A DNA stretch of 64,000 bases from Nitrincola alkalilacustris (lineage in GTDB: Bacteria; Pseudomonadota; Gammaproteobacteria; Pseudomonadales; Balneatricaceae). Position numbers and translations under genes: made by a program. Where the stretch lies: NCBI RefSeq assembly GCF_008973755.1, contig NZ_WBOM01000001.1, positions 1 through 64,000 of the forward strand. Reading direction: 5' to 3'. The notes under the pieces are model-generated. The model was not told where the DNA came from and did not search any database. It was given only the letters and a program-made list of their open reading frames with translations. Below are positions 33,373-44,208 of the stretch, one piece after another. Within the stretch, counting starts at the first letter, position 1. Each line of letters begins with the position of its first letter.

Positions 33373-34551
33373 ATGAGCGCGCGAAATCTATCCACATGGC
33401 GCTTCGGTGTCGGAATAGCAGCGCTGATACTGGCGGTTGTGCTGACAGTGATGCTGGTGGGCCTCTGGTGGCTGGGGCTGTTCGGGCTGAAAACCCAGCA
33501 GGGATACTTTGGTGCAGTGTTTTCACCTGAGGGCGAGCAGATCTATTTCGTTGAGCGTCGCACCAGTGGCATGCACTGGGGGATGGGCTGGGAGCATTTC
33601 TCGCCACCTGCCTGGGCGCGTGTCAGCCGTGACAGCTTCATGCTGCAGCGCCTTGATCTGAACAGTGGTGAGATAACCACACTGGAGCGCTGGCAGGATT
33701 CACCGCTGCTCGGTAAGACGCTGCGTCAGTATCGGGGCCGACTCTACAGCTCCCTGCGCGTTGCCCTGGAAGCAGAGGAGGATGGTGTCCGCTATAAAAT
33801 GGGCATAGCCCTGCCGCGTCAGCCGGTGTCGGAACGTTTCCAACTTCAGGGATACTGGCGTGAAAGCGATAGTTCACGAGGGAGCTGGCAGCCAGCCAGT
33901 TCTTCATCACCGGGCCTCGGCACACCGAGAATCCTGGCAGAGCGTGAGCTGTTTGAGTTGCCAGGCGAAGAAAGTTTTCCCGCAGCGATCCTGGCATACG
34001 ACCACAGCCAGCAGAGCTGGACGCTACTGGCGACAACCCTGAAACAGCCGCCATCCGACGCGGCACTGACAAGCCTGCTGCAATCCTCAGGTAAATCCAG
34101 GCATGATCATCAGCAAACCCTGGCCAGGCTGCAACAGCAGCGCCTCGCCATCCATCGCGAACAGGGAATGAGCGAAAGTGATGCTCTGCTTGCTACCTAT
34201 CGTGATTTGAGTGAAATGGGGTATTTTCCCAAACCCAGGCGTTGGGTCGCCACGCTGGTAACGAAGTCAACGTCAAGTGCCTTGCCTGTTCTGGAAATAT
34301 CCGAAGCCGAGTTTCAGGTTGGCCTGATGAGCGATATCGCTCAGGCACTGGCTGAGCCAGGTCGTGAGGTGGATAAACTGCCTGGCCTATATGTGCAGCA
34401 CAGGGACTACGACACCAGTCTGCGGTTGAATGAGTTGATGGCGGCAGGAAACGTTGAGTTCGAGGTCTGGATTGGCGAACGGCACTACCATCTGCAGTTG
34501 CTGCCTGCAGAGAGGCCTGCCATCACGCCGGACACAGGGCGAAGAGACTAA
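33373..34551 (+). CDS. Unknown membrane-anchored protein
   Basis: A 392-aa protein I do not recognise. Residues 11-38 form one membrane helix with a short cytoplasmic basic N-terminus, so the remaining 350 residues are likely periplasmic. The start of that part (GYFGAVFSPEGEQIYFVERRTSG... then MLQRLDLNSGEITTLERW) resembles one blade of a beta-propeller-type repeat. There are no cysteines or catalytic motifs I can see. A weak GGGG site precedes the ATG at 33373. It lies between a membrane methyltransferase (divergent) and rpoH. Confidence 0.7.
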   Translation: MSARNLSTWRFGVGIAALILAVVLTVMLVGLWWLGLFGLKTQQGYFGAVFSPEGEQIYFVERRTSGMHWGMGWEHFSPPAWARVSRDSFMLQRLDLNSGEITTLERWQDSPLLGKTLRQYRGRLYSSLRVALEAEEDGVRYKMGIALPRQPVSERFQLQGYWRESDSSRGSWQPASSSSPGLGTPRILAERELFELPGEESFPAAILAYDHSQQSWTLLATTLKQPPSDAALTSLLQSSGKSRHDHQQTLARLQQQRLAIHREQGMSESDALLATYRDLSEMGYFPKPRRWVATLVTKSTSSALPVLEISEAEFQVGLMSDIAQALAEPGREVDKLPGLYVQHRDYDTSLRLNELMAAGNVEFEVWIGERHYHLQLLPAERPAITPDTGRRD

Positions 34552-34720
34552 TCCTGAAACCAGCCCTGGAACCACCCCTGTGACTGATTTCTGCAAATAG
34601 CCCTGCGCTGAATATTGACATGCTCACTTACCGCATATCCCTCGCCGTGCTTGCATTTTGCCCGGCATAGCGGTATTTTTTCCTGTCCCTTATCCGGCTC
34701 CGGCTGGAGAAAGGGCGGCG

Positions 34721-34748
34721 GGAACTTTTCCACCCCGCCAGGATCATA
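34721..34748 (+). promoter_or_regulatory. Candidate sigma-E promoter of rpoH
   Basis: GGAACTT (34721-34727) matches the sigma-E -35 element exactly; 16 bp later TCATA (34744-34748) is a fair match to the -10 (TCAAA/TCTGA type). It overlaps the start of a 6-bp hairpin (GGCGGG/CCCGCC, 34717-34739). In E. coli one rpoH promoter is sigma-E dependent, so the placement fits. The rest of the 240-bp gap shows no clear sigma-70 boxes. Confidence 0.45.
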
Positions 34749-34791
34749 TGCACGACGAAAAACTGTTGAACTTTAATGAGGTTATTTCTGA

Positions 34792-35652
34792 ATGGGCAAG
34801 AGCTTGCAAGTCATTGAACACCTGTCACCGGGTAGCAATGTAAATGCCTATGTACAGACCGTAGGTTCGATCCCGATTCTGACTGCTGACGAAGAGCGCG
34901 AACTGGCAGAGCGCCTGTTTTACCAGAACGATCTGGAGGCTGCCCGTCAGCTGGTTCTGTCGCATCTGCGCTTTGTCGTCCACATTGCCAAATCCTACTC
35001 CGGTTACGGATTACCGCTGGCTGACCTGATTCAGGAAGGCAACGTTGGCCTGATGAAAGCGGTCAAGCGTTTTGATCCATCCGTAGGTGTGCGCCTGGTA
35101 TCCTTTGCAGTGCACTGGATCAAGGCTGAGATGCACGAGTTCATTCTGCGTAACTGGCGTATCGTCAAGGTAGCGACGACCAAGGCTCAGCGTAAGTTGT
35201 TCTTCAATCTGCGCTCGCAGAAGAAGGGCCTGGGTTGGATGACCAATGATGAAGTGTCTGCCGTTGCCGAAGATCTGGGTGTTGATTCAGCGGTCGTGCG
35301 CCAGATGGAAGGTCGTATGGCATCCTCCGATACCGCGTTTGATGGTGCGCCGGATACGGATGACGACGTTGTTGCCTGGTCACCCTCCATGTATCTTGAG
35401 GATGTTGATGCAGATCCTGCCATGCAGTTGGAAGAGTCCAACTGGGAAGAACGTTCGCAGCAGAGTCTGCTGGCTGCGATGGGTGATCTGGATGAGCGCA
35501 GCCGCGATATTCTGATGCAGCGCTGGCTGAATGAAGAGAAAGCCACTCTGCATGATCTTGCCGCCAAGTACGAAGTGTCGGCTGAGCGTATTCGCCAGCT
35601 GGAGAAAAATGCCATGAAAAAAATTCGTGGAGCCATGACACTGGAGGCCTGA
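34792..35652 (+). CDS. rpoH: RNA polymerase heat-shock sigma factor (sigma-32)
   Basis: A 286-aa group 3 sigma factor. Region 2 reads [69 protein letters not shown]; the RpoH box QRKLFFNLR is at 133-141; region 4 has [31 protein letters not shown] lies 10 nt before the ATG. It sits downstream of ftsYEX as in other gammaproteobacteria, but an unknown gene and a methyltransferase are inserted between. Confidence 0.98.
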   Translation: MGKSLQVIEHLSPGSNVNAYVQTVGSIPILTADEERELAERLFYQNDLEAARQLVLSHLRFVVHIAKSYSGYGLPLADLIQEGNVGLMKAVKRFDPSVGVRLVSFAVHWIKAEMHEFILRNWRIVKVATTKAQRKLFFNLRSQKKGLGWMTNDEVSAVAEDLGVDSAVVRQMEGRMASSDTAFDGAPDTDDDVVAWSPSMYLEDVDADPAMQLEESNWEERSQQSLLAAMGDLDERSRDILMQRWLNEEKATLHDLAAKYEVSAERIRQLEKNAMKKIRGAMTLEA

Positions 35653-35673
35653 CAGGCTTCCTCTACTCATGCC

Positions 35674-35704
35674 GATAAAGCCGCCCAGTGCGGCTTTATC
35701 TTTG
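35674..35704 (+). terminator. Terminator of rpoH
   Basis: GATAAAGCCGC and GCGGCTTTATC form a perfect 11-bp stem around a 5-nt loop, followed by TTTG, 21 bp after the rpoH stop. Confidence 0.85.
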
Positions 35705-35744
35705 TCGGTCCGGCGCTTGCCGGCCGATCTTCCAATGATTACCA

Positions 35745-36167
35745 ATGACTGACTCCGTCAGCAATCCGGAGGGCAATGTGGCATCACGTCAGACCCTGCT
35801 GTGTGCTGCTTTACTGGGTATGCTGGCAGTGATGCTGGGCGCATTCGGGGCACACGCATTAAGCGCTGTGCTTGAACCGCGTATGCAGCAGGCGTATCAG
35901 ACTGCGGTACAATACCAGTTCTGGCATGCGCTGGCGCTGCTGGCAACCGGTATACTGCAGCGTAGCTGCGATGCAAGGTTGCTGAAAATAACGGCACTGC
36001 TGTTTCTGGCCGGTGTGCTGCTGTTCAGTGGCAGCCTGTATCTGATGGCGCTGACCGGTATCAGACAGTTGGGCATGATCACGCCGCTGGGTGGCATCTT
36101 ATTCATTCTGGGCTGGGCCTTGCTCGCCTGGAGTGCTTTCAGATTGGATAAACAACAGGATAGATAA
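35745..36167 (+). CDS. DUF423 family membrane protein (YgdD-like)
   Basis: A 140-aa protein with four hydrophobic helices and the DUF423 signature LGAFGAHALSAVL in the first, followed by YQTAVQYQFWHALALL. The family is a small inner-membrane protein of unknown function. No good ribosome site precedes the ATG at 35745. thiS starts 2 bp after the stop, so it is likely co-transcribed with thiS-thiG. Confidence 0.88.
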   Translation: MTDSVSNPEGNVASRQTLLCAALLGMLAVMLGAFGAHALSAVLEPRMQQAYQTAVQYQFWHALALLATGILQRSCDARLLKITALLFLAGVLLFSGSLYLMALTGIRQLGMITPLGGILFILGWALLAWSAFRLDKQQDR

Positions 36168-36169
36168 CC

Positions 36170-36370
36170 ATGCAGATTCTGGTGAATGGTGAAGCGTTTG
36201 AAGCCGATGACGCCATAACCCTCGCGCAGCTGACCGAACAGCTCGGCCTGGGAGGAAAGCGTATCGCCATAGAGCTGAACCTGGATATTATTCCACGCAG
36301 CGAACATGCCGCGACCCGCCTCAAGGCGGATGATCGCGTCGAGATAGTGCATGCGATCGGCGGTGGCTGA
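36170..36370 (+). CDS. thiS: Sulfur carrier protein ThiS
   Basis: A 66-aa ubiquitin-like protein starting [11 protein letters not shown] and ending in IGGG, the Gly-Gly tail that is adenylated and thiocarboxylated to donate sulfur for thiazole. AGGAT precedes the ATG. It is followed by thiG, its partner in the thiazole synthase reaction. Confidence 0.96.
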   Translation: MQILVNGEAFEADDAITLAQLTEQLGLGGKRIAIELNLDIIPRSEHAATRLKADDRVEIVHAIGGG

Positions 36371-36438
36371 GTAGCTGGAATCAGTTGCACACCTGCCGTC
36401 AGAGAAAGAGATTCAGTAATCAAAACCAGGAAAATAAC

Positions 36439-37242
36439 ATGTCAGCCATCGATCTTCAGAAGGATTCACTTGTCATTGCCGGTAAAACCTATCAGTCACG
36501 TTTGCTGGTGGGTACAGGCAAGTATCGCGACATGGATGAGACCCGCGAAGCGATAGAAGCCAGTGGTGCCGAGATTGTCACCGTTGCGGTACGTCGCACC
36601 AATATTGGTCAGAACCCGAATGAGCCTAATCTGCTGGATGTGATTTCGCCGGATCGTTATACGATTCTGCCCAACACGGCTGGATGTTACACGGCACAGG
36701 ATGCGGTGCGTACCTGTAAACTGGCGCGCGAGCTGATGGATGGCCATGACCTGGTCAAGCTGGAAGTGCTGGGCGATGAGAAAACCCTGTACCCGAATAT
36801 CGTCGAAACCCTGAAAGCCGCCGAAACTCTGATCAAGGATGGCTTCAAGGTAATGGTGTACACCAGTGATGATCCGATAGTGGCAAAAGAGCTCGAAGCG
36901 ATGGGCTGCGTCGCGGTCATGCCGCTGGGCTCCCTGATCGGCTCTGGGCTTGGCATTCTGAATCCGCACAATCTGCGCATCATCATGGAAGAGGCCAGAG
37001 TGCCGATCATTGTCGATGCCGGTGTCGGCACTGCATCCGATGCTGCGATCGCCATGGAGATGGGCTGTGCCGGTGTCCTGATGAATACGGCGATTGCCGC
37101 CGCCGGTAAGCCGGTACTGATGGCTTCGGCGATGCGCATGGCGGTGGAAGCGGGCCGTGCGGCCTATATTGCTGGTCGCATGCCGCGTAAGGCCTATGCA
37201 AGTGCATCCTCACCTCTGGATGCAACCCTGATTAATCGTTAA
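36439..37242 (+). CDS. thiG: Thiazole synthase ThiG
   Basis: A 267-aa (beta/alpha)8 enzyme: [29 protein letters not shown], the lysine region [17 protein letters not shown] and the phosphate-binding end [28 protein letters not shown]. It makes the thiazole phosphate of thiamine from deoxyxylulose phosphate, dehydroglycine and ThiS-thiocarboxylate. I use ATG 36439 (AGGAAAA upstream); the frame is open from 36385. Confidence 0.97.
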   Translation: MSAIDLQKDSLVIAGKTYQSRLLVGTGKYRDMDETREAIEASGAEIVTVAVRRTNIGQNPNEPNLLDVISPDRYTILPNTAGCYTAQDAVRTCKLARELMDGHDLVKLEVLGDEKTLYPNIVETLKAAETLIKDGFKVMVYTSDDPIVAKELEAMGCVAVMPLGSLIGSGLGILNPHNLRIIMEEARVPIIVDAGVGTASDAAIAMEMGCAGVLMNTAIAAAGKPVLMASAMRMAVEAGRAAYIAGRMPRKAYASASSPLDATLINR

Positions 37243-37258
37243 GGCGATATTGTCTGAT

Positions 37259-37957
37259 ATGAGTGAAGAGATAGAGCAGAAGAACCTGCGTTCGGTACGC
37301 AGTTTTGTTATCCGTGCCGGTCGCATGACCGAGGGTCAGGAACGCGCGATGCAGGAAAACTGGCCAGCGTTCGGACTGGAGTTGACTGCCGGAATGCAGG
37401 ACTTCAGCCAGGTGTTCGGGCGTGAAGCCGATATCGTGTTGGAAATAGGCTTTGGTATGGGGGCTTCATTGGCCGAAATGGCCCGCCTCATGCCGCAGAA
37501 GAGCTTTATCGGTATCGAAGTGCATCCACCGGGTGTTGGCCGCCTGCTGTCGCATGTACGTGATGAAGGCATCGACAACATCCGCGTCTATCGCGAGGAT
37601 GCGCTGGAGGTGCTGGAGAAGTGTGTACCGGATGCCTCGCTGGAAACGGTTCAGCTGTTCTTTCCTGATCCCTGGCCGAAGAAACGCCATAACAAGCGTC
37701 GTATCGTGCAGCCGGCGTTTGCCGACCTGATCAGGCGCAAGCTCAAACTTGGCGGTCAGTTCCATATGGCAACCGATTGGGGGCCTTACGCTGAGCATAT
37801 GATGGAAGTGATGAGTGCCGCTGAGGGCTATGAGAATCAGGCCGGCGAAGGGCAGTACTCACCTCAGCCGGAATGGCGCCCGGTGACCAAGTTCCAGAAG
37901 CGTGGTGAAGATCTCGGCCATGGCGTCTGGGATCTGATCTTTGTCCGGACCGCCTGA
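37259..37957 (+). CDS. trmB: tRNA (guanine46-N7)-methyltransferase
   Basis: About 232 aa with the SAM loop [15 protein letters not shown] and the TrmB signature [17 protein letters not shown]. It forms m7G46 in tRNA. The ATG at 37259 is used; a TTG at 37250 is better spaced from the AAGG at 37241 and could be the true start. thiG-trmB order is shared with pseudomonads. Confidence 0.96.
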   Translation: MSEEIEQKNLRSVRSFVIRAGRMTEGQERAMQENWPAFGLELTAGMQDFSQVFGREADIVLEIGFGMGASLAEMARLMPQKSFIGIEVHPPGVGRLLSHVRDEGIDNIRVYREDALEVLEKCVPDASLETVQLFFPDPWPKKRHNKRRIVQPAFADLIRRKLKLGGQFHMATDWGPYAEHMMEVMSAAEGYENQAGEGQYSPQPEWRPVTKFQKRGEDLGHGVWDLIFVRTA

Positions 37958-37984
37958 TTCTGTTTTTTCGAATATGAACATCTG

Positions 37985-38021
37985 AAACCAGAAGCAGAAC
38001 CCTGGGTTCCGCTTCTGGTTT
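37985..38021. terminator. Bidirectional terminator between trmB and cpxP
   Basis: AAACCAGAAGC-A-GAACC pairs with GGTTC-C-GCTTCTGGTTT, a 16-bp stem with one mismatch, between two converging genes. Confidence 0.8.
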
Positions 38022-38042
38022 GTACCTGACTATCCGCTTTTC

Positions 38043-38396
38043 TTAACTCTTGCCACGCTCAGCGCAATCGCCTTTCATACCTCTTTTGCCGTCACGATCA
38101 CCACCCTTGTGCCATCGGCTGCGCTGCTCATCCATCTTTTCCAGCTGCTCTGGTGTCAGAATATCGGCCAGCTGCGCGCGCATCTCTTCGCGCTTCTCCA
38201 TGCGTGATTCACGCTGTACTTTCCAGGATTCACGCAGCTGTTCGACCTGTGCATCGCTCAGATCAAGACGTTCCTGCATCTTCTGCAGATGACGCTCGCC
38301 GTGTTCACCGCGTTTACCCTCATTCGCCAGTGCGATACCAGAGAACATCATGCCTGCGACCAGTAGCGCAATACCTGTTTTGAATGACTTTTTCAT
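38043..38396 (-). CDS. cpxP: CpxP/Spy-family periplasmic protein
   Basis: A 117-aa protein with signal peptide MKKSFKTGIALLVAGMMFSGIALA and a highly charged helical mature part with two degenerate LTxxQ motifs (LDLSDAQ and LTPEQ). Members are periplasmic chaperones or feedback inhibitors of CpxA. The start is ATG 38396 (AAGGAAC upstream), not the longer open frame. Divergence from cpxRA with a CpxR box between them argues for CpxP rather than Spy. Confidence 0.88.
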   Translation of the reverse strand: MKKSFKTGIALLVAGMMFSGIALANEGKRGEHGERHLQKMQERLDLSDAQVEQLRESWKVQRESRMEKREEMRAQLADILTPEQLEKMDEQRSRWHKGGDRDGKRGMKGDCAERGKS

Positions 38397-38470
38397 GCTG
38401 TTGTTCCTTATGTGTTGCTGTTGATGTGTCCAGTATTGCTCAGCGCAATGCAAAGTAGGGTTATCAACAG

Positions 38471-38485
38471 GTAAAGTTAGGTAAA
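38471..38485 (+). promoter_or_regulatory. CpxR box
   Basis: GTAAA-N5-GTAAA, an exact match to the CpxR consensus, lies in the 142-bp gap between cpxP and cpxR. It implies autoregulation of the locus and activation of cpxP. Confidence 0.85.
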
Positions 38486-38538
38486 GTCGGATCAACAGGG
38501 TCGAAATGGCGCTATCATGCAGCGTAATGGAGGATGCG

Positions 38539-39243
38539 ATGAATCAAGAGCGTTTACTGTTGGTGGATGATGACCGGCAACTGTCAGCCATGCTGTCAGA
38601 CTATCTGGCGCACGAGGGCTATCAGGTGACGACAGCCGCAGATGCGGATGAAGCCACTGCACTGCTGAGTCAGCCTGGGCAGTTTGATCTGCTGGTGCTG
38701 GATATCATGATGCCCGGTCGCAGTGGTCTTGAGCTGCTGCAGAGCCTGCGTCCGGCGCTGCAGTTACCGGTGATCATGTTGACGGGCCGAGGTGATGAGA
38801 TAGACAGAATTCTCGGGTTGGAGATGGGGGCCGATGACTATCTGGCCAAACCCTGCAATCCCAGAGAGTTGCTGGCGCGGATAAGGGCTGTGTTGAGGCG
38901 TGCGCAGTACGCCGAGCAGGCCAGTCAGCCGCAGGTACTGGAGATGCAGGGCATACGGCTGGACCCGGGTCGGCGCGAAGTCCGGGTGAATGATGCGCTG
39001 GTGGAGCTGACCAGTGTCGAGTTCAATGTCCTGGCTGAGTTGATGCGTAAGGCCGGTGAAGTGCTGAGCAAGGAGCAACTGACGGAGCGGGTGCTGCATC
39101 GCAAGCTGACCGCCTATGATCGCGCATTGGATGTGCATGTCAGCCGTTTACGACAGAAACTGGCACAGCAGCATGAGAGCGCGCCGGAGCTGATCAAGAC
39201 AGTGCGCGGCCAGGGTTATCAGTTTATCCGGGGTGAGTCATGA
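38539..39243 (+). CDS. cpxR: Response regulator CpxR
   Basis: A 234-aa OmpR-type regulator. The receiver (1-118) has the acidic pair LLVDDDR, phosphoacceptor in LLVLDIMMPG (D55), conserved T in MLTGRG and K in YLAKP. The winged-helix domain (about 135-230) ends LDVHVSRLRQKLA...IKTVRGQGYQFI. GGAG precedes the ATG at 38539. The start of cpxA overlaps its stop in ATGA. Confidence 0.92.
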   Translation: MNQERLLLVDDDRQLSAMLSDYLAHEGYQVTTAADADEATALLSQPGQFDLLVLDIMMPGRSGLELLQSLRPALQLPVIMLTGRGDEIDRILGLEMGADDYLAKPCNPRELLARIRAVLRRAQYAEQASQPQVLEMQGIRLDPGRREVRVNDALVELTSVEFNVLAELMRKAGEVLSKEQLTERVLHRKLTAYDRALDVHVSRLRQKLAQQHESAPELIKTVRGQGYQFIRGES

Positions 39244-40529
39244 GATGGTACCAGCATCTGTTCTGGAGGATCTTCATCACCACCTGGCTCTTCAGCTCAC
39301 TTACCATGGGGCTGCTGATCTATGGCCTGATGACGGTCACTGAGCGCAGGCATGGCCGGGATCTGTACGAGGAGCGACTGCTGAGCCAGGCGCAAACCAT
39401 TATTGAGCGGCATGAGTCGGGTGAATCATCCGCTCGCTTTCCGCGCGAAGAGGGGCACAGGCGCTGGCGCTTTCCACTGCAGATTCTGGATCTTGACACG
39501 GGGCAGAATCTGGTTGAGCTGAGACGACCCTTGCCCGAGGGCCCACGGGTTCGCCTGACATACGAATCTGATACCGGTCGGCAGTATCAGATACTGGCTC
39601 CGATGCCACAGGAACAGTTTCGGCTGCAGCGCCTGTATCAATTTGGCGCATCGCTGCAGATGATCATGGTGGCGGTCGTGGCTGCGCTGGTGGCGTTGCT
39701 GACCAGCCTGCTGGTGGTGCGTCCGGTGAATCAGCTACGACAGTATGCGCGTGCCCTGCATGATCAGCAGAACCTCAGTACCCGTGCAGAGGGCCATCTC
39801 AGCGCACGCAGGGATGAGATAGGCGAGCTGGCGCGTGAGTTCAACCTCATGGCTGCCTTTGTGGAAAAGACGCTGACAGGACAGCAGAGGCTGCTGCAGG
39901 ATGTGTCACACGAGCTCAGAGCACCCCTGGCGCGCCTGCAAGTGGCTGCTGGTCTGATTGAGCAGCAACTGGGAGAGCGTAATCGCAGTGTGGATCAGAT
40001 CAATCGCGAGTGTGAACAGCTCAGCCATCTGATTGAGGAACTGCTGTCTCTGTCACGACTGGAGCAGCAGTCGGGCAAGGTGGAACCCTGTCACCTGATC
40101 TCGCTGCTGGAGTCTCTGGTCACGGATGCGCAGCTGACCAGTCCTGAGCATGAGGTGGTGCTGAGCGTTGAGCCTGTGGATCTCAGATGTGATCTTAACG
40201 GCGACCTGCTGAGGCGGGCTGTGGGCAATGCACTGGGCAATGCCTTGAAACATACTCCTGGCGGGTCACGTATCGAGGTGCAGGCGCACCATGATGGCAG
40301 TAATCTCTGGCTGAGTGTTGTGGATAACGGCCCGGGCGTGGATAACTCCTTGTTGAAAACACTGTTTAATCCTTTCGTTCGTGGTCATCACAGTCCAAGT
40401 GATGGCTATGGGCTGGGCCTGAGTATTCTGCAGCGTGCTGTTCAGCATATGGATGGCAGAGTCAGTGCGGCGAATCGTAGCGAGGGAGGGTTTGAGTTGG
40501 TGATGAAAATACCGGCAAAGCTTGCCTGA
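39240..40529 (+). CDS. cpxA: Envelope-stress sensor histidine kinase CpxA
   Basis: A 429-aa kinase with TM1 (about 12-32), a periplasmic sensor region of about 105 residues, TM2 (about 140-160), HAMP, dimerisation domain with DVSHELRAPLARL (phosphoacceptor His) and an ATPase domain (NALGNALKHTP, DNGPGVD, GYGLGLSI). It matches CpxA in order and length. The translational overlap with cpxR supports the pair. Its periplasmic part is where CpxP would act. Confidence 0.9.
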   Translation: MRWYQHLFWRIFITTWLFSSLTMGLLIYGLMTVTERRHGRDLYEERLLSQAQTIIERHESGESSARFPREEGHRRWRFPLQILDLDTGQNLVELRRPLPEGPRVRLTYESDTGRQYQILAPMPQEQFRLQRLYQFGASLQMIMVAVVAALVALLTSLLVVRPVNQLRQYARALHDQQNLSTRAEGHLSARRDEIGELAREFNLMAAFVEKTLTGQQRLLQDVSHELRAPLARLQVAAGLIEQQLGERNRSVDQINRECEQLSHLIEELLSLSRLEQQSGKVEPCHLISLLESLVTDAQLTSPEHEVVLSVEPVDLRCDLNGDLLRRAVGNALGNALKHTPGGSRIEVQAHHDGSNLWLSVVDNGPGVDNSLLKTLFNPFVRGHHSPSDGYGLGLSILQRAVQHMDGRVSAANRSEGGFELVMKIPAKLA

Positions 40530-40550
40530 TGCTGGCAGGCTGATGGATTA

Positions 40551-40575
40551 CGAGGCTCGGATGATTCGAGCCTCG
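40551..40575. terminator. Inverted repeat after cpxA
   Basis: CGAGGCTCG and CGAGCCTCG form a perfect 9-bp stem around 7 nt between converging cpxA and glnK. It lacks a T-run, so intrinsic termination is not assured. Confidence 0.55.
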
Positions 40576-40607
40576 CTGTGAATATTTAAACCCTGAACAC
40601 TTGAAGC

Positions 40608-41034
<427 letters not shown>

Positions 41035-41115
41035 TTAAAAAATGCCCGAACTCTGCGGGATATGAGTTCAAGTATACCTGTAACCTGTAGACAACGCATA
41101 GCATAGCTACAACGC

Positions 41116-41140
41116 AAAAAAGGAGCCCGAAGGCTCCTTT
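41116..41140 (-). terminator. Terminator of amtB
   Basis: Read on the minus strand, GGAGCC-TTCG-GGCTCC (UUCG tetraloop) is followed by a run of six T. It lies 19 bp after the amtB stop. Confidence 0.93.
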
Positions 41141-41158
41141 CAATTCAAGATCAGTAAG

Positions 41159-42433
<1,275 letters not shown>

Positions 42434-42474
42434 TGTTCAGCCCTCCAGCAGGCGAAAAATCGTCATAAGGGTTA

Positions 42475-42816
<342 letters not shown>

Positions 42817-42872
42817 TCAGTCCCTCTTTGAAGTAAAAGACCGAAACCAGTGGACGGGTGAGCACCAGCTGA

Positions 42873-42897
42873 TTTCGCTTACCTGGTCTAAGCGAAA
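42873..42897. repeat. Palindrome overlapping the glnK promoter
   Basis: TTTCGCTTA and TAAGCGAAA form a perfect 9-bp inverted repeat around 7 nt. One arm covers the -12 element and the other the expected start of transcription. Confidence 0.75.
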
Positions 42898-42906
42898 GAC
42901 GTGCCA
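42891..42906 (-). promoter_or_regulatory. Sigma-54 promoter of glnK-amtB
   Basis: On the minus strand the sequence is TGGCAC-GTCTT-TCGCT, with GG and GC at the -24/-12 spacing and a single departure from TGGCAC-N5-TTGCT. It lies 78 bp before the glnK start. Confidence 0.85.
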
Positions 42907-43021
42907 GAAAAATATAATCCTTATAAAACAATGCTATAAATGATTCCATCCTGGGTGAATGATTGATAATGGTGCAGATAGACCGCCTGAGTGGTTAAAA
43001 ACTGTGCACTACCTGCGGCGG

Positions 43022-43038
43022 TGCACCCAATTGGTGCG
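43022..43038. promoter_or_regulatory. NtrC binding site (enhancer)
   Basis: TGCACC-N5-GGTGCG, one base from the symmetric NtrC consensus TGCACC-N5-GGTGCA, sits about 150 bp upstream of the predicted sigma-54 start. A weaker half-site pair (GTGCAC...GGTGCAC) partly overlaps it at 43004-43027. Confidence 0.8.
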
Positions 43039-43039
43039 T

Positions 43040-43453
43040 CGTGATCGCTGTTGTCTATTCCAGCACGCGATGTTCCGCAGCTACTTGTTGGCAGTGGCAG
43101 GCTGCAAACCTCTATCAGAGCTGCCTGACCGGGGATTATCAGTGCTCAAAGCTGTAAGGATAAATCAAAATTAATTAATGATTAGTTAATAATAATTTTT
43201 GCTTTATCTAATTTATAAAAAATAAGTTCAATATCACAAATCGATATATTGAGCGTTTCAGAATTATTCCTTTAAAAACAAATATTTAGTTTTTCATTCT
43301 TTCCTCTCAGTCTGCCTCTGAAATTTATTATTTTCTTCTTTATTTTCAATGGTTTATAGGTCTATTTTTATTGCTTTTTTGTTGTGATTTATCGTTATCT
43401 ATTTTATAATAATCACATTTAGATAAATGATAACTCAAATAAGGATTAAGACG
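43040..43453. other. AT-rich intergenic stretch
   Basis: Between the NtrC site and the next gene, about 290 bases from 43160 are strongly AT-rich (many ATTAATTAA-like stretches). I find no gene, RNA motif or clear promoter boxes in it. Confidence 0.5.
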
Positions 43454-43714
43454 ATGCAGGAAAGAGAAATAAGGCTGCTTTTTAAAGCGGGCGTGTTCGA
43501 ATCGTGCCAGGCGATCCCTATCTCAATGTCACGGGGCTGGACGTTGAAATTCATCACGAGGGACCAGGAGGTGGTCACCCTGAATCTGCAGCGCTCAAAC
43601 AGTGAACGAGAGTTCAAGAGTCTGGATGGTGCTGCGGCAGTGGCGCGCCGAGTCGGGTTTGACTGGTTGAATGTGCAGATAGGCGATCTGAAGTGGCGTG
43701 AAAAGGTCTCTTGA
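43454..43714 (+). CDS. Small unknown protein
   Basis: An 86-aa protein starting MQEREIRLLFKAGVFESCQAIP; AAGGA lies 8 nt before the ATG at 43454, and a start at 43427 is possible. The pattern (a beta-rich middle, TLKFITRDQEVVTLNLQRS, then a short helix SLDGAAAVARRVGF and a final WLNVQIGDL) suggests a compact alpha/beta protein that may bind nucleic acid or a partner. I do not recognise the family. It stands alone after an AT-rich gap and is followed by three CCTGAAYAG repeats (43724-43759). Confidence 0.65.
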   Translation: MQEREIRLLFKAGVFESCQAIPISMSRGWTLKFITRDQEVVTLNLQRSNSEREFKSLDGAAAVARRVGFDWLNVQIGDLKWREKVS

Positions 43715-43835
43715 GCGGAGAGGCCTGAACAGCGGTCCTGAATAGATAGACCTGAACAGAAAACTCTGATCAGAAAGTGTTGCCTGTCATGGAAGTGGTT
43801 TATAGTAATCAGCTCATACAGGCAGGAGGACAATG

Positions 43836-44147
43836 ATGATTCAGAACAAGCTCGTCGAAGGGCTGTCAGAGCAGATGACGCAGCTGCTCAAGGGTGTGCG
43901 GGGTTTACCCGGGCAGGAGCAGGTCGAGCAGCAGATGCAGTTCATGTTGCAAAGTGCATTCAGCCGCCTGGACCTGGTCACACGGGAAGAGTTTGATGCC
44001 CAGAGTGCGGTGCTGGCCAGAACGCGCGCACGTCTGGAGGCACTGGAAGACAAGGTTTCTCAGTTGGAGCAGTTACTGGCTCCGGGTAATGCGGAAACTT
44101 TTCAGCCAGACCCAGCTCAGCCAGAGCAGCAGAGCAGTGCAGAATAA
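43836..44147 (+). CDS. ubiK: Ubiquinone biosynthesis accessory factor UbiK (YqiC/BMFP family)
   Basis: A short protein of about 103 aa: an amphipathic N-terminal part (LVEGLSEQMTQLLKGVRGLPGQEQVEQQMQFMLQSAFSRLDLVTREEF) and a C-terminal coiled coil (LARTRARLEALEDKVSQLEQLL), then an acidic Gln/Pro tail. UbiK binds membranes and assists late ubiquinone steps under oxygen. AGGAGG is spaced 6 nt from the second of two ATGs, so I start at 43836 rather than 43833. Its position between amtB and the ComM-like gene matches pseudomonads. Confidence 0.9.
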   Translation: MIQNKLVEGLSEQMTQLLKGVRGLPGQEQVEQQMQFMLQSAFSRLDLVTREEFDAQSAVLARTRARLEALEDKVSQLEQLLAPGNAETFQPDPAQPEQQSSAE

Positions 44148-44208
44148 CTCAGCACGCATCCATTAGGCTGAGTCGCTTTATTCAGTTTGGATCACCAGGG
44201 AAGGTGTC

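Noticed and set aside
43724-43759. CCTGAAYAG repeats as a CRISPR-like array
   Set aside because: Three 9-base units at 13-14 nt spacing are far too short for CRISPR repeats and spacers.
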